Shown: positions 22,194-34,980, counted from the stretch's first letter. The stretch: DNA of 52,929 nt from Chromera velia (GCA_018398765.1 JAHBMJ010005484.1:17501-70429), one strand, 5' to 3'. Numbers and translations are program-made. The notes: generated by a model from the letters alone, not told the origin.

Positions 22194-23125
22194 ATGAAGA
22201 GCCAGCATCCCTATCCGCCTGACTACTCAGCGGCCGGGGTGTTTGAAGAGTTTTACCTGCATGTTGGTCTGCATGGGACATGAATGCGTGTCTGTGCTCT
22301 TTTCGGTCGGGCAAATTCATTCGACAACAATGGTCCTGTATCATAGAACTTGAGTGAGTGAATGAGTGAGGGAGGGAATGAATGAGCAGTTCTGACTCTG
22401 ATCTAGAGGTCAGGTGCAGGGGAGTGGCCGGGAAGGCTGTTGAGGCGGATGGCGTCAAAAGAAAAAGGAGACATCTGGAGGAGGCCCAAGGAGGCCCTCG
22501 CAGAGCTGCAGCCTATCAATGCAATGCATGGGCATTCTAAACATATGATACATAAAAACTGTCGATTTTCTTTCTTTGTTTTTCTTCAGATGTACACTTA
22601 CTTCCCAGTTTCTGCATGCCTTTTTTCCCCACTCTCTCTTTTCCTAACTCTCGCCTTTTCTGTCCGTTCATTCTGGACTGGCAAGCCAAGCGTGCCTCAT
22701 GTGCGCCTCTGGTACACCAGTGACGCATTTATCGATATGTCTTCTGATACGGGTGTCTTCTCTCTCCCTCGCTGGCTAATCCTTTCTCGCTTCTTTTAAT
22801 TGCGTCTGTGATAAGCAGAGGCCCCAGCAGCTCTCGCGTTTCTCTTCTCGATCCATACCAGAAGGATCGAGGAGGTCTTTCCTTAATTATGTGTGAGGCA
22901 GCTTGCAGTCTTCTAACTTCATGCATGGACAGGAGGAAGAAGCAGACACCTCGATCGATTCAGTAGGCAAGAGCGGACGGAAGCGAGGCTGCAAAGAAGC
23001 TCTTCGGTGTTTCGTCTCTGCCGGTCTGTTGCTTTTGGTTGCTTTCTATTTTCTTCAGTCCTCTTCCATGCACTATGTTAGTATGTCTCTATCCAGCTTT
23101 TTCGTTTCTCTTTTTCTCTCTTGAT
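22194..23125 (+). other. Possible exons of an unrecognised small membrane protein
   Basis: Three exon-like pieces lie in order. The first, 22194-22283, has an ATG and reads SQHPYPPDYSAAGVFEEFYL before a TGA or a GTTGGT donor. The second, about 22423-22510, follows a CAG and reads EWPGRLLRRMASKEKGDIW. The third, about 22931-23125, follows ATGGACAG and reads EEEADTSIDSVGKSGRKRG then a hydrophobic helix CFVSAGLLLLVAFYF. They could form a single-pass membrane protein, but I could not fit phases. Codon-like composition is the only support. Confidence 0.25.
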
Positions 23126-24304
23126 TTACCGGTATGCAAGTACTTATTCGAAGGAGTTGATCGGTGAAAATGACAGACAGAACATTTATGGTGTGGGTAA
23201 GACCTTGGGTTCTGCTGTCTGGCCCCCTGACCACCTGTCTGGCTGTCCGTAAAAGATTTTCTGTCTCAGTCTGCATGCCTATGTACTCTCTTCGCGCGAT
23301 TTCATTCGACAATGATTACCCTGTGCTGCTCAAGTTTTTACCGTTTTTTTTTTTTAATTTATTGATAGTTAATTGTCACTGTTGCCCGCTGTTGCCTTAT
23401 TTGCTTTTAGGACTCTCTCTCAGCCTCTGTCTCTCTCCCTACCTCTTCTTGGACGTCTCTCCCCCTCTGGTTATTTGTAAACAAAAAGTGCATTCTAATG
23501 AAACAAACCAACAAATGCCTTGATCACTTTTAGAAAGACGGAAGGCGAGAAGTGTGAAACGATGAGGTGCATCCTAATGAAACAAAGCGGCAAAACCTGA
23601 AGACAATGCTCACTTACAGACCGTCTTTGACCTACCTAACCACAGCCTCACTTTCTTACATGTGAACATCCAGAATCGCAAGTGAGGTGAGCCCAAGCAT
23701 GCCGAAGAATGGCCTATGCAGTGCAGTTTCGTCGGTGCGGATGGACTGCCAGAGGACCCCATAGTACACATCATGCTGTAAAGGTCGCTGTATAGAGCCA
23801 GAAATGGTCCAAGAAAGAAACCTGTCGACTGTCATGAAAGAATGAAGTGCATGCACATACATGCAGACAGACAAAGAGCTCAGCCTGCAGTGCAATCAAT
23901 CTGCTTACCGTTTACCATCAGAATTCAGACTTCATTGTGGTGCGTTCACAAACCGTGCCGAGAGCCAATCGAAAAAGAGGGATGAGGTGGACCAACACCG
24001 TAATTGAAGAACAAGAGTGGTTGAGAAAAAAAGACAGAGAGAGAAAGATGAACATGACACACAACGGGAAAGAACGTCCAAGAGAAGAAGTGGAGAAGAA
24101 TTGAAAAAAGGTCAACATATGCCTGCAAACTTGCGATGTCGCGTGCTGTCCGCAGATTTCGTCATCGGATTTCTGATGATTCCGCAAGACAGCCAAGAAT
24201 AAATGAAGTTCTTCAGCAAATGAAGAGCTGAAACAATTCGTCGATCCTTGACTCACAAAGTGTTGCTTGAAAGGGGAAAGAATGAAATCATACACACTGA
24301 ACCA

Positions 24305-24361
<57 letters not shown>

Positions 24362-24598
24362 GCACACACACAGAAAGGTATATGTAGAGGTGTCTGTATA
24401 TTTATGTATGCGTCTTTCTTACTGTTCTATGTGTGCGTCTGTCCATCTCTATGTGTCTCTTTATCTCTCTTTTTCTCTCTCTGTCCCTCTTCCTTGATCG
24501 CCAAAAGCAGAAAAATACAGAGGCGGTACGTGAAGATGTGGCGCTGGAAAGAGGAATGAGGAATACTGATCGGCTTCTCACGATACCACGCACCATTC
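23126..24598. other. Intergenic, CT/CA microsatellite
   Basis: Apart from the (CT)n(CA)n run at 24306-24373 I see no structured feature. Open frames here are short and low-complexity. Confidence 0.4.
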
Positions 24599-25598
24599 GA
24601 CCTCCCTGAACCTAATGTCCACTTAAAAAAAAATTATCAAGATCGTCCGCGCCTGCGGTGCGGCCAATCAAGTCTATCCAAATTTGCGGCCTAGCAAATC
24701 TCATTCAAAGAATATTAAAAAAAGTTCAAAAATAATAATGTATAAATAAATCAATATATTGCCTTTAAAATACTATTCATGCCTATAAGTTTCATATACA
24801 TCATCATATATAATCATACAATATCAATATTATATCCTAAATTACATCATACATCTCTATTTATTCATCTTCTGAATCAGAATCAGCAAGATTGCTCAAC
24901 CTGCAGATTTCACGGGCTTGTACCTGCGTTTAGCAAGATGTGAATCCTTCTGATGCTGTGAATCCTTCTTCTGTTGGGTCACGCTGGGTACTCTAAAAGG
25001 CAAGGTAATTGAATAAAAAGTCTGAAAGTCGATCAATCTCTTCGATTTTTTTTTTTTCAGGGTTGTTTAGATATACTTGCACTTCGGGAGACGGGTAGAC
25101 ACGCAGCTACGATTTTTTAGACTCTTGCATGCGGCGTTGCCTTTCAAGACACCGCCCATGCCTGCGGCACGACCAGTCAAGACACTGCCCACGCCTGTGG
25201 CGTTGCCTTTCAAGACACCACCCATGCCTGCGGCACGACCGGTCAAGACACTGCCCACGCCTGCGGCGCTGCCTTTCAAGACACTGCCTGCGCCTGCGGT
25301 GCGGGCCTTTAAGATACCGCCTACGCCTGCGGCGCGGGCGTTCAAGCTTATCTAAATATGCGGCCCCACCATTCAAGTGGATCTTAGGTTCAGGGAGGTA
25401 CCTGGATGAACCTAGGCGGCTTTGGGATGCGCTCCAAGGGCCGTTTCGGCATAAGAGACGGACAGATTCTGCATCAGCCCGCCTTCCTGTGCCCGGGAGA
25501 GATCACTGCATGAAAGCATTGAGGAATAATCACCAAAAAATTGTAGGTATAATTTAGGTAAAATTTTTTTTTAAGTGGACATTAGGTTTAGGGAGGTC
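24599..25598. mobile_element. 1.0-kb non-autonomous terminal-inverted-repeat element
   Basis: The left end GACCTCCCTGAACCTAATGT... (24599-24635) is matched in inverted orientation at 25562-25598, with one difference over about 35 bases including the A9/T9 run. Total length is 1000 bases. There is no transposase frame. Flanks read CATTC on the left and CATCC on the right, a possible but imperfect 5-base target duplication. The interior has an AT-rich left half and a 33-bp minisatellite in the right half. A second, diverged copy of the right end lies inside at 25375-25402 (AAGTGG..CTTAGGTTCAGGGAGG), suggesting nesting or an internal deletion derivative. Confidence 0.8.
25131..25350. repeat. 33-bp minisatellite, about 6.5 units
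   Basis: Units of 33 bases begin GCGGC and contain TTCAAGACA followed by a CGCC(T/C)-type end. Units 1 and 3 resemble each other, as do 2 and 4, so the effective period is 66. Because 33 is a multiple of 3 the array is open in several frames on both strands, which gives spurious Arg/Cys- or Ala/Pro-rich frames. It lies inside the 1-kb inverted-repeat element. Confidence 0.9.
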
Positions 25599-28309
25599 CA
25601 TCCAGGCAAGCTCCTTGAGGGAATGATCGGCAAAGAAGGCCCCGAGTCGGACCTTCCGTCTAGTCGTAAAGGGAATGACTATGGCGGATCGACTGACGTT
25701 GCATAATTAGAGAATTCGAAGGGGGACTGCCGGCGTACGGGGGAGGTTTTAAAGGGTATCCCCCTGTTACGTACTATCGACTAAAACTTTTTAGGAGATT
25801 CAAGTTCAGCCTAAGTTCTGCGCTTCTCACTTATAAAGTTTAAGTCTATTCCGAAGTTTTGTGCTAGGTTAATCTTTACTAGTGTTTAATACTTCAGTGT
25901 AATCAAAGTCATTATTAGACCTTGTTACACTTTGTCTTGCATGTATTTTTCTATTTAAATGTCGTTGTCTGACACTCTCACTGAGGGTTTTATTCTTAAA
26001 AATCATCGTCATATCTCAAAAAATCATCATTGCGCCGCGTTGTGTCGCCGACTTCGTCGCATTGACCTAAGTTCTGCGGGTGAAGGCCGCAGATTCTGAA
26101 TTATCCAAGGTTCTGCACCCCTTATCTTAGAGTACACTCCGAACTTCTGTAACAAAGTTTAAGACTATTTCGAACTTCTGCAGCCTCAGTTCAAAGAGTC
26201 GACAGTGACAAGGGGGTATTAAAGGGATGTGAAAACTTCATACATGTTTGCATGTTTGTGGATAAAGCTGGTGGTGTGATGGCTGCTTAAATTTTAACTA
26301 CTAGAAGATGTAAAAAAAAGTCTAACATTTTTGAAGTGTTAATCTAAAAAAATAAAATAAAAGATTGAGGCAATATAAAAGCATTGGAGAAAAAATAAAA
26401 TTAAATTTGATTATTAATCTTGTCACTAAATATTTATGAAACTGAGTAAAACTGAGCTTTCTAGTAACGAATCTAGTTAACGATGTTATTGACAATTTTA
26501 TAGAAAAACAAATAATATTTTTAATTTAATTTTCAGTTATAAAAGGCTCAATAGAAGTACTTCAATCAAAAACACCTTGACTGTTGTGCTAGCCTTTTTG
26601 ATTCTTCAAGTCCAATTCTTACATAGAGCGCCAGAGGCATTCTACCGACTTTTACTCAGGGCGTCAACTTTAAATTTCCCACCCAAGGCGCCGCACCGAC
26701 TTTTGCCCGTCGTTTCTCATAAAGTTCATAGTAATATTTAGTCGTATGCCTTAATTCAAAGTTGTATACAAAACGTTGAACGTTTTTTCATAAATATACA
26801 AATTCATTTATAATGCATGCAGAAAACGCCTTTATATAGTTAGCTTTATAAACTTTGTGAACGTTTTGGATAATAAAATTTTATATATTATGAAAACGAT
26901 TTTCTAAAGCTGAATCTTAGCTAATTTCTAGAGCTAATTTGTATTTGGTGAAACTATACATGCCATAAATATACATGATGTATATATCAAATTGATTGAT
27001 TGATATATGTGTATGTATATAAACTAGGAGTCTAGGAGCCATGGCAGATGAAATTGCTCACATCCGAGAGTGACCCGACATACAGCCGACTTCTGACTCG
27101 AACCCTAGCCCGAACCGGGGACCAGACAAAATTCTTCCCCACAAGAATTATGCATGCAGACAAGAGAAAGGAAAAAAGAGGGAAGAGAAGGCAATGGTAA
27201 AACAAAGCTGAACGGAAGTGGAAAAGCAGACAGAGAGGCGAAGGGGTAGCAGAGTCGAGCAGAATGGAGCCAAGCTGTTAGAAATCTAAAATCAAATACA
27301 ATTTTATCAGTGGGGGAAGCAAGACTTGAATCGAGAAACGTGTCCATGGCCAATGTGAAACATCTACACACCATTCAAGTTGCATATGTAAGCCGACCTC
27401 CTGCAGTGGACCACGGGCAAAACTCGGATCGAACATCAATGCTTAGTATGCTGTGCTATGCTAAGCTAAGAGAGTGAATTCAATTAAACCTATAAAACAT
27501 TTTAGAAATAGCATTGCCTTGAATGCTTTGATTTTTAGCTTGATTTGTTCATTTATTTTAATAATTATTTAGACTAATATTTAGCTCGACTGTAAGTAGG
27601 CAACAACGTTTCATTTGCATGACGTAGCATAATACTGCCAACATTGACGTTTTGCCCCTCTCAAATCAAATTAGGCCAGGTCTTTATCTTAGTTCTCTCA
27701 TTTTAAAGGCTAGATTAAAGGGCCTTTTTACTAGTTATTTTATGAAAACTGAAGTACACACGTATGAGAATGCAAACGTGTAATAGCCTTTTGAATCAAG
27801 TTTTGACTCGGCCAGAAATTTGAACTATATTATATATAATGATTCTAAAGCGTTTTTCTTCCTCATTTTGCCTAATTTTGCTCTTTCCTTTATATACGAT
27901 AGGAAAAGTCTGGAGCTCTGGATCTCTCAAAAATGGGTTTGGATATCCAAACCTGATATTTGGAGCACGTTTCTTATGTTCAATCTATAAGTTACTGGGA
28001 TGTCCTATGTAGCGCTACTAGTGAAACGCATGCAGTCATATAGTCGTCATATACAGAGAAAGATTTACAGGAAGATTCATATTAAAAGTTAAAATCCATT
28101 TAATTTAGTTTAATAATATACATATATGATAGTTTATGCCAACCCTGCATGTACATTTATAGTTTTCTAGATGGTTATACAATCACTTTTTTTCTAAGGG
28201 GGGGCATTGACTTAAAGTTTATTCCTAACATCTGGCCTATGCATCTTTCGTCTCTTCCTTCTCTGATAATTTTTCAGTTTAAAGTTAAAAACTCTACTGG
28301 GCGGAACAT

Positions 28310-28340
<31 letters not shown>

Positions 28341-28428
28341 CCTATAGGATTTGAAGTTCTACCTAGGGTTTGGCATCAATCAATCAATCAATATCAATCA
28401 AATAATGTTTCTAGTAATATTTCGAGCA
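25599..28428. other. AT-rich non-coding stretch
   Basis: No gene seen. At 25836-25867 and 26149-26180 there is a diverged direct repeat (AAAGTTTAAG.CTATT.CGAA). From 26.2 to 28.3 kb the DNA is strongly AT-rich with no open frame of note. An (AATC)n run at 28312-28340, with a second cluster at 28374-28400, borders the ankyrin gene. Confidence 0.5.
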
Positions 28429-29769
28429 TCACTGTTGCTGCTGCTGCTGCGATGACGGTTGCTGGGGCATAGTGGAAAGAAAGACACGGATCGGTGAATC
28501 GACAGGCAGGTCCCTCTCTGCACACGCTAGCGCCGTCATTTCCCCATCGTTCAAGGCATACACATCGATGCCCCAATTGACGAGCATTTGAGCGATGCGG
28601 ACTTTCTCGTGTAGGACCACTCCCACCTGAGTCATATGCGCATTCAAGCGAGCGGTAAAATGCAGAGCTGTTCGTCCAGAATCGTCTGTCTGATGGATGT
28701 CGGCACCCCATTCTAGGACGAACTTTGCAACGTCTACTGAGCCCCAAAGGGCAGCGTGATGAAGAACCGTTCGTCCCCTGGCATCCCTTGCGTTTACATC
28801 CGCCCCTTCGGAGAGAAGCAGCTCTGCAACCTCTCTGTGATCGTTAACCCCCGCACTTGTCCCACAGGCGGTATAATGCAAGGGTAAGTGGCTCTGCCAC
28901 CCCCTCTCGTAAACCCGAGCCCCTCGGTTGAGAAGGCTTTGGGTAGCCTCTCTGTGACCTCTGAATGCGGCCAAGTGGAGGGCTGTATCCCCACGGGAAT
29001 CTCTGGCACGGACTTCAGCACCATACAACAGAAGCGGGGCAAAAACATCAACAAAACTCCTGGCGGCTGCACAGTGAAGGGGTCTATACCCACCAGGATT
29101 TTCTGTATTTGGATTCGCCCCCCTCGAAAGGAGGAACCGCACGATCGCACCCTCCCAGTCAGAGTCACACCTGCAACAAGCATCATGAAGAGCCGTGCCC
29201 CCCGAAAGCCTGTTTTCCCCCTGCCCCTTCACCTCCAGTCCCGCCCCCCACCGGACGAGCCCGATGACTGCCCTCAGATTATCAGATTTGACCGCCCTGA
29301 TAAGGGGTGTCTCGCCGTCTACCAAGCCGTCTATGTCGGCTCTAACAAACAGAAGGTAACGGAGGTCTTCCTTTTCACCTGTTTCTGTGTACGTGTCAAG
29401 AGCCGTCAGCAGAGTTTCAGTGGACATAGGCTGGAACGACCTAATGACCATCCCGACGTCGGTCGAGTCAAAGAGATCTGAGAGGTCCATTTTATAATTG
29501 CAGCTGGTGAGTTGATCCAGTTCGGCATGGAAACTCTTTTTCACATCACCAAATTGGACCTCAACAAGCGTTCTGAGACGGGCGAGTGCTGCAGTCTCTC
29601 GGGGAAGCGGGTTAGACTCTGTGGAAGGAGACGAAGAATGAGCCTGTCGGTTGCGGAGCTTTATTTTCTCCAAGACTTTCCTTTTGTTTCGGAAGGCCTC
29701 AAGAGCTTGGAAAAACAAATTCTCCAGAGCAACCAGTTGTAGGATGACGGAATCTGCTGTTGCCTCCAT
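28429..29769 (-). CDS. Ankyrin-repeat protein, intact single exon
   Basis: 446 residues, ATG at 29769, stop TGA at 28429-28431. The first 150 residues are non-repeat and helical, with a basic stretch around residue 30. Ankyrin units follow to about residue 430. The clearest are GGTALHDACC.., GGYRPLHCAAARSFVDVFAP, GDTALHLAAFRGHREATQSL, the insert-bearing LPLHYTACGT..DHREVAELLL, GRTVLHHAALWGSVDVAKFV and GRTALHFTARL... The loop residues GA.V.A and GADI are well kept, so the fold should be intact. The C-terminus is QQPSSQQQQQQ, from a short CAG run. No enzymatic or membrane domain is visible. Function is presumably protein binding; the partner is unknown. Confidence 0.9.
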   Translation of the reverse strand: MEATADSVILQLVALENLFFQALEAFRNKRKVLEKIKLRNRQAHSSSPSTESNPLPRETAALARLRTLVEVQFGDVKKSFHAELDQLTSCNYKMDLSDLFDSTDVGMVIRSFQPMSTETLLTALDTYTETGEKEDLRYLLFVRADIDGLVDGETPLIRAVKSDNLRAVIGLVRWGAGLEVKGQGENRLSGGTALHDACCRCDSDWEGAIVRFLLSRGANPNTENPGGYRPLHCAAARSFVDVFAPLLLYGAEVRARDSRGDTALHLAAFRGHREATQSLLNRGARVYERGWQSHLPLHYTACGTSAGVNDHREVAELLLSEGADVNARDARGRTVLHHAALWGSVDVAKFVLEWGADIHQTDDSGRTALHFTARLNAHMTQVGVVLHEKVRIAQMLVNWGIDVYALNDGEMTALACAERDLPVDSPIRVFLSTMPQQPSSQQQQQQ

Positions 29770-32690
29770 GTTTCTCCAATACTTTGAAGGGCAAACACGT
29801 GCAGAAGAAAAAAGCTGAAGCGCGACGACTCAAGCAAGAGACGAGACGGAGACAGTGGGTCAAGTTGCTGGGAACACTCCGAGAAGAAGAATGCCTTCAC
29901 AGTTTCATGCACTCTAGCCCATCCGATTGGGGGAGCCTGGTATCGATTTTCACCGGGATACTGGTGGGTACTTCAAGCCTGGACTTCAAGCAATGGGCCC
30001 ATGGGGAGTACGCCAGTGATACGCCAGTGGGGACTTAGCTGCATGCATGCATGCATGCATGATTTAGCTCGGCAGGCTCAGTGGCGCGGCCGCGGACCCG
30101 CGGCCCGCGCCGCCGCGCGGGGTTACTATGCACGCGCGGCGTCGCCAGATCGAGTCCTTCTGAATATTTCTGAGTCCTCGAAAAGATCCCTTAGCCTAGA
30201 AATCTCATATTAATATATCGATATATATATTATCTCATGAGATGCAAGAACCCATCGAACCTAAGCAATTCAAACGAAAGCATCAGATCAAAGAATGCCA
30301 CTAGCGCATTCTTGAAAGAACTTTCGGTAGCAGTGAAGTATTCATCTGTGCATTCTGTATTACGGCTCACTCAGTATGTCACCAAGCTTATCTGAAACAG
30401 ACGTGTATCTTTCATACCGTTGAAGCTGTCTTTTGGGCTGGATGTGTACTATGGTTCCTTTTGATTCCTCTTCCACGCGTTGCACCAGTACCGCTCACCT
30501 GAAGTCCTAACTTTGGAGTGTCTTCTGGATGAATCCCAGGTTGGTAGAAGAAAGGGCTACAACCTCAACGAAAAAGAACTGGAAATCTTTAACAACAAAA
30601 AATATTTTCTCAAGGCAACTGACTTATTCCCTGAAAGCGCTCCAGGCCTCTTGAAGACACCTCCTTAAAGTTTCTGGTCTCTCGACTTGATCCTTAGCTC
30701 TGCCATGTATGCTTTGTGCAATTAGCAGGTACTGATTGACAACGGGAGGATAATAAAAATTTTGAACCGTTGTTGTCAAGTTAATTCGACTTCTGTATGA
30801 GAGGGCGTCTCCGCGGGTGTCCCGGTTGTTCCCTGGATGGACCTGGGGGCTTACTCTCGACGGGGTGCATCCCCTTTCATGAAGACAGTTAAGCTTTTTT
30901 GAAAAGTGCTGTTGTGCTGTGCAGATGCACATAAAATGTTCATCGGATGCTGGCAACCATAATTCACGTCCAAAGTTGGTCTATGTATATGGACTTGTTC
31001 GACTGACCTATCCATTTGATCGATCGGTTGGGTGTGACACTTCAAGATGATCTGGTTGCCTTTTTCAATTAGATTAAAAAGGAAGACAGGACCAAAGATA
31101 CCCACGTGTATTCATTGGCATATCTCAACGGGTCGATCTCCATATGTGAGTTAGAAATACGAGCTGATCCCACTCACGAGGGCTTCAAGTCGGGGAAATC
31201 AGTGTATGGATGTTCCTTCAAATGGATCAAATTTTTCCTTACATTGTGTGTGAAAAATGTGGCGATTCGCTCCAGTTCACAGCTTGGCATAGCCCTTGGA
31301 CAACGCTCCGTGCCCTCCTTTGGAATGCTGGTGATTGACATCTTAATCAGTCTACAAATCTGCATGTCGATTGCGTCACTGCTCCTCTTCACGAACAAGT
31401 TTTGACGTCATTAGGAGAAACGGCGGTTGAGAGTGATTTCACTGCTTTTGACTATTTGCAGCCCGTAGGCACAGATAGAAGAAAAGGAACAGAAGAGAAG
31501 ATCGAGGAGCTTCTTCCACCAGACTGAGTTGAAAACTTGAGAGGGTGGTGGTAGAGAGTGAGAGAGAGAGCTTTGGGTATCCAGTCTCATCCTCTTGCAA
31601 GAGTCAGCAGTAGATTGAAAGGTCTCAAGGCTGAGGGGGCCAACTCCCCAGAAAGATCTTTTGGTCTCTCTTAGGGTCGCTACAGCCTCTGACATACATG
31701 GCTAGGCACAGGCATGTGCTCAGTAGGGATGACTAATCAAGGCTTATACACACACAGTCAAAGACTACAGAGATGCTTTTCATATTGGAGGAGGGACAGA
31801 GAGACAAATCTTGGCTTCTACCCGGGCCCTCCTACCCCATGATGGCAGGGCCCATGGGTATCGGTGCATCTGGTTCTGGGGAAGGGGCAGGGGGGGGGGA
31901 GGGGGAACGAAAATACGACTGGAACGTCTTTTTATATCAGGTTTCTCTTTAATAAGGGACATTGTCAAGTGAGTGAGCGGAGACAGTAATATGCCTATAT
32001 GCATTGTCTTGGGAGAATAAAAGGGGAGCAAGAGCGAAAGGATGTGTAGCAGTGTGGCTCCTTTTGACTTTGCGTCCCTTAATTCTGTCACTCAATCTGC
32101 CTTCTGTACCTCCTATCGGTTTTCTTCCTCTTTTTGCCTTTCTTTATGGTCTGTTCTTCGTTCTTTTCCTACGACCTAGCCCTTGCTTTGCTCTTTCATT
32201 CTTATTTGCTATCTTGCTTGCTTCCTTGCTTGCGTGTCTGCCCAGTGGCGGTGTCGAGGGAGAGGGAAATCGGGCATGTAGACGCTATGAGGGAAACGAA
32301 ACGAACGCTATCTCTTTGTGCACATCCAAAAACATCTTAAGCATGTATCGAAGGTATATGCATGTGCTTCTAGATTTCTGGTCGAGGACTTTGCTCTGCA
32401 TGGTGGGCGAGTCATGTAGGCCATTGATTCACTCAATCAGCTGGAGATGGAGAGAACCTGCAGGCCTGTAGTTGGGGGGGACGTCTTCATTTATACAGCC
32501 TTTATTCAGTGCAGGACCACGGATGAGCAAGCGCTTGTTGCTGGCCTAAGTACATCCATCAACTTTGCAAGAGAAGGGAAGATGCTGTGAATAAGCTGAA
32601 GCAATACTTCGGGGTGCTCTGTTATTCTATGTTTTTTTGCTCTAGTTTTTGCTTCGTCCCTCGTGCCTTTCTTCTTCGCTTTCTATCCAT
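29770..32690. other. Intergenic with weak coding-like fragments
   Basis: At 30040-30063 there is a GCAT palindrome followed by a GC-rich patch (30088-30140). A plus frame at 30480-30668 (LECLLDESQVGRRKGYNLNE) and another at 31106-31405 (no ATG, hydrophobic C-terminus) look mildly protein-like but match nothing I know and have no partners. They may be transposon remnants or old exons. Confidence 0.3.
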
Positions 32691-32696
32691 ATTTTT

Positions 32697-33110
32697 TTCT
32701 TCCTTCCTTTCTTTCTTTCTTTCTTTCCTTCTTTCCTTCCTTCCTTCCTTCCTTCCCTCTCCCCTTCTTTCCTTCCTTCTTTCCTTCCTTCCTTCCTTCC
32801 TTCCTTCCTTCTTTCCTTCTTTCCTTCTTTCCTTCTTTTCTTCTTTCCTTCTTTCCTTCTTTCCTTAATTCTTTCCTTCTTTCCTTCTTTCCTTCTTTCC
32901 TTTTTTTCTTCCTTCCTTCCTTCCTTCCTTGTTTCCTTCCTTCCTTCCTTCCTTCTTTCCTTTTTTCTTTCCTTCCTTCCTTCTTTCCTTGTTTCCTTCC
33001 TTCCTTCCTTCGTTCCTTCCTTCCTTCCTTCCTCCCATCCTCCCTTGCTTCCTTCCTTCCTTCCTCCCATCTTCCCTTGCTTCCTTCCTTCCTTCCTGTC
33101 CACTTCCTTC
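32697..33110. repeat. TTCC/TTTC tetranucleotide array
   Basis: About 410 bases of CCTT and CTTT units, imperfect. Both strands are open for 90-220 codons solely because the unit lacks stops. A second array of the same kind lies at 37963-38190, inside the ATATCG element. Confidence 0.95.
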
Positions 33111-33933
33111 GTTCTTCTCTCTTTCTGTTTCTTTCTCTTTCTCTTTCCGTCCCCGGCTGAGTGTCCTCCCGAATCGGATGTTGCTTTTCTCCAAAGTGCA
33201 ACCCCATTATATTGTGCATTGACCGGCGTTCTTTTCCTGTCTGCCTCTTCATTCCTGTATGTCATGTCTGCATCCTGCAGAAATTCCTCCTTCAGTCAGA
33301 TAGCTTGAAGACAGGACGTATACGGCAGACGCTCAGACGGTCATACGAAATGAGAGGTCGAGAACTCCACTAAGCATACAGCTACAGCTCCATGAAGTGC
33401 GTTCGATTCAGTTCCTCTTTTCTCTTTGTCTGCCTCTTTCTAACTGTCTTTTTCTTTGTTCGCCTTTTTTGTCTTCTCTCATAATTTCACTTTTCTTAAT
33501 TCCTTCGTTGCCTGCTGTCTTGTTTTTTTCTGTCGCTTGTCCATTCGCTCCTCATTTATTTACCCATCCATTCATCTATTCATTCATTCATTCACTCACT
33601 CATTTCTCAGAGTTATTCGCTCACTTCTCTTTTTCTCTTGCTTAACGTACCTGTGCCTGTTGGCACGCAGATTCACGTATATCTGTATGTGTGCTCGTCT
33701 AGGTGCTCGTAGAAGGAAGTGCATGCACCAAAGCCCTGATTCAGTCTTACTGGGTTCTCTAAGTACTTCCCTCACAGCAGTGACCGAAGGTTGTTGTGCT
33801 GCCGCAGTGAACGTGCTTTGACAAGACTGCTCCCTCACATGTTGACTCTCTGAAGTCTGTCTGACTACCTGTTTTCCATATGCCCAAATGGGTTTCTGCC
33901 CCCTTTGATGAACTGCATCCTCATTTTCGCAGG

Positions 33934-34980
33934 AAGGGGTGCGGCCCTTTAGGATGAGAACGCCAGAGAAGCTTTGCGAGGCACAGCAAAGGTTCATAGA
34001 GCAGGGGTGGGAACAGAGACAGGATTTCATCACAATCCTAAAAACAGGGGTAGCTCACATCAACCTACCACTGGGAATACAAAAGGCCCTCACTAGGGCA
34101 ATCTGCGCCCAGAATTACCCTGCTGTGAATCTGCTTCTGTATGTGGGAGGTACCAACCTGTCTTCCCTAAACTATCATGGAACCCCGCCCATCATCCTTG
34201 CGCTCCATCTCAGACACTGGCCGATTGCAGGTCTACTGGCGATAAGAGGGGCTGCAGTAAATGTTCTGGACCGCTTCAAACTCGGATGGCTGGATGCCAC
34301 TGGGCTGTCTCCCCTCCACCTCGTGCCCTTCACTGAGATGGCCCTCTTGAACCGTCTTCTAGAGAAGGGGGCAGACATAAACATCCTGGGCACGTATGGT
34401 CAGAAGTACACCCCTCTTCTCTTCTGTATTCAGTGATGAGGAGTGAGCAGGAGAAGGCTCTGTTCCTGATTGACAGGGGTGCCAACGTGAACAAGCGAGG
34501 TGCTCGAGGAATGACCCCTCTGCTTGCCGCGGCAAAGGAGGGCAACTTTGGTGTCTTTCAGGGGGATCTGACGTGAATGCCCTGGTTTTCGTTTTGCAGC
34601 AGACCCCTGAGCTTCTCCATGTTGTCACAAAGAAAGAGATGAACTTGTTACATATGGTGACCGCCTTGCCTCTCTGTGTCCCTGCAATCATCGACGCCCT
34701 CATTACCAGGGGGGTGTTGTATGTTGCTCAGGATGGGACTGGAAACACTCCCCTCCACTGTGTGTGCAGAAACAGGAGTGTGAGTGGCTGTTCCCTCCTT
34801 CAGGCGGTTGAAATAGATGTAAACATCCTAAATATAATTGAAAGGGGGAGACCCCCCTGATGTTTGCAGTGAGGGGAGCACACACTATTCTTGTGAATGA
34901 ACTTTTGATAACTCATAAGGCTGACAAGGCCCACGTGAGTGCCGAAGGGGAGACAGTTACTGTAGTTAGCATGCCCCCCC
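33934..34980 (+). pseudogene. Ankyrin-repeat gene with successive frameshifts
   Basis: Begins after a good acceptor (CATTTTCGCAG, ending 33933) and reads an ankyrin series: LTRAICAQNYPAVNLLLYVG, TPPIILALHLRHWPIAGLLA, LSPLHLVPFTEMALLNRLLE with KGADINI. The frame must change after FCIQ (34435) to continue with EQEKALFLIDRGANVNKRG, again near 34560 (before SDVNALV), and again near 34853 (before TPLMFAVRGAHTILVNELL). The first and third shifts equal one missing base; the second also loses several residues of a repeat. The frame finally ends near 34975. A decayed member of the ankyrin family, or a locus with several indel errors. The first exon(s) are not found. Confidence 0.75.

Noticed and set aside
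25067-25376. Ala/Gly/Val or Arg-rich repeat protein in the 33-bp array, CRISPR-like look
   Set aside because: Contiguous tandem units without spacers; openness follows from the 33-base unit. Not a CRISPR array.
27080-27430. tRNA-like GGATCGAAC/CTCGAACCC words
   Set aside because: No cloverleaf can be drawn around them; isolated T-loop-like words.
32642-33308. Long frames on both strands over the TTCC array
   Set aside because: The repeat unit has no stop in any frame; low-complexity translations only.
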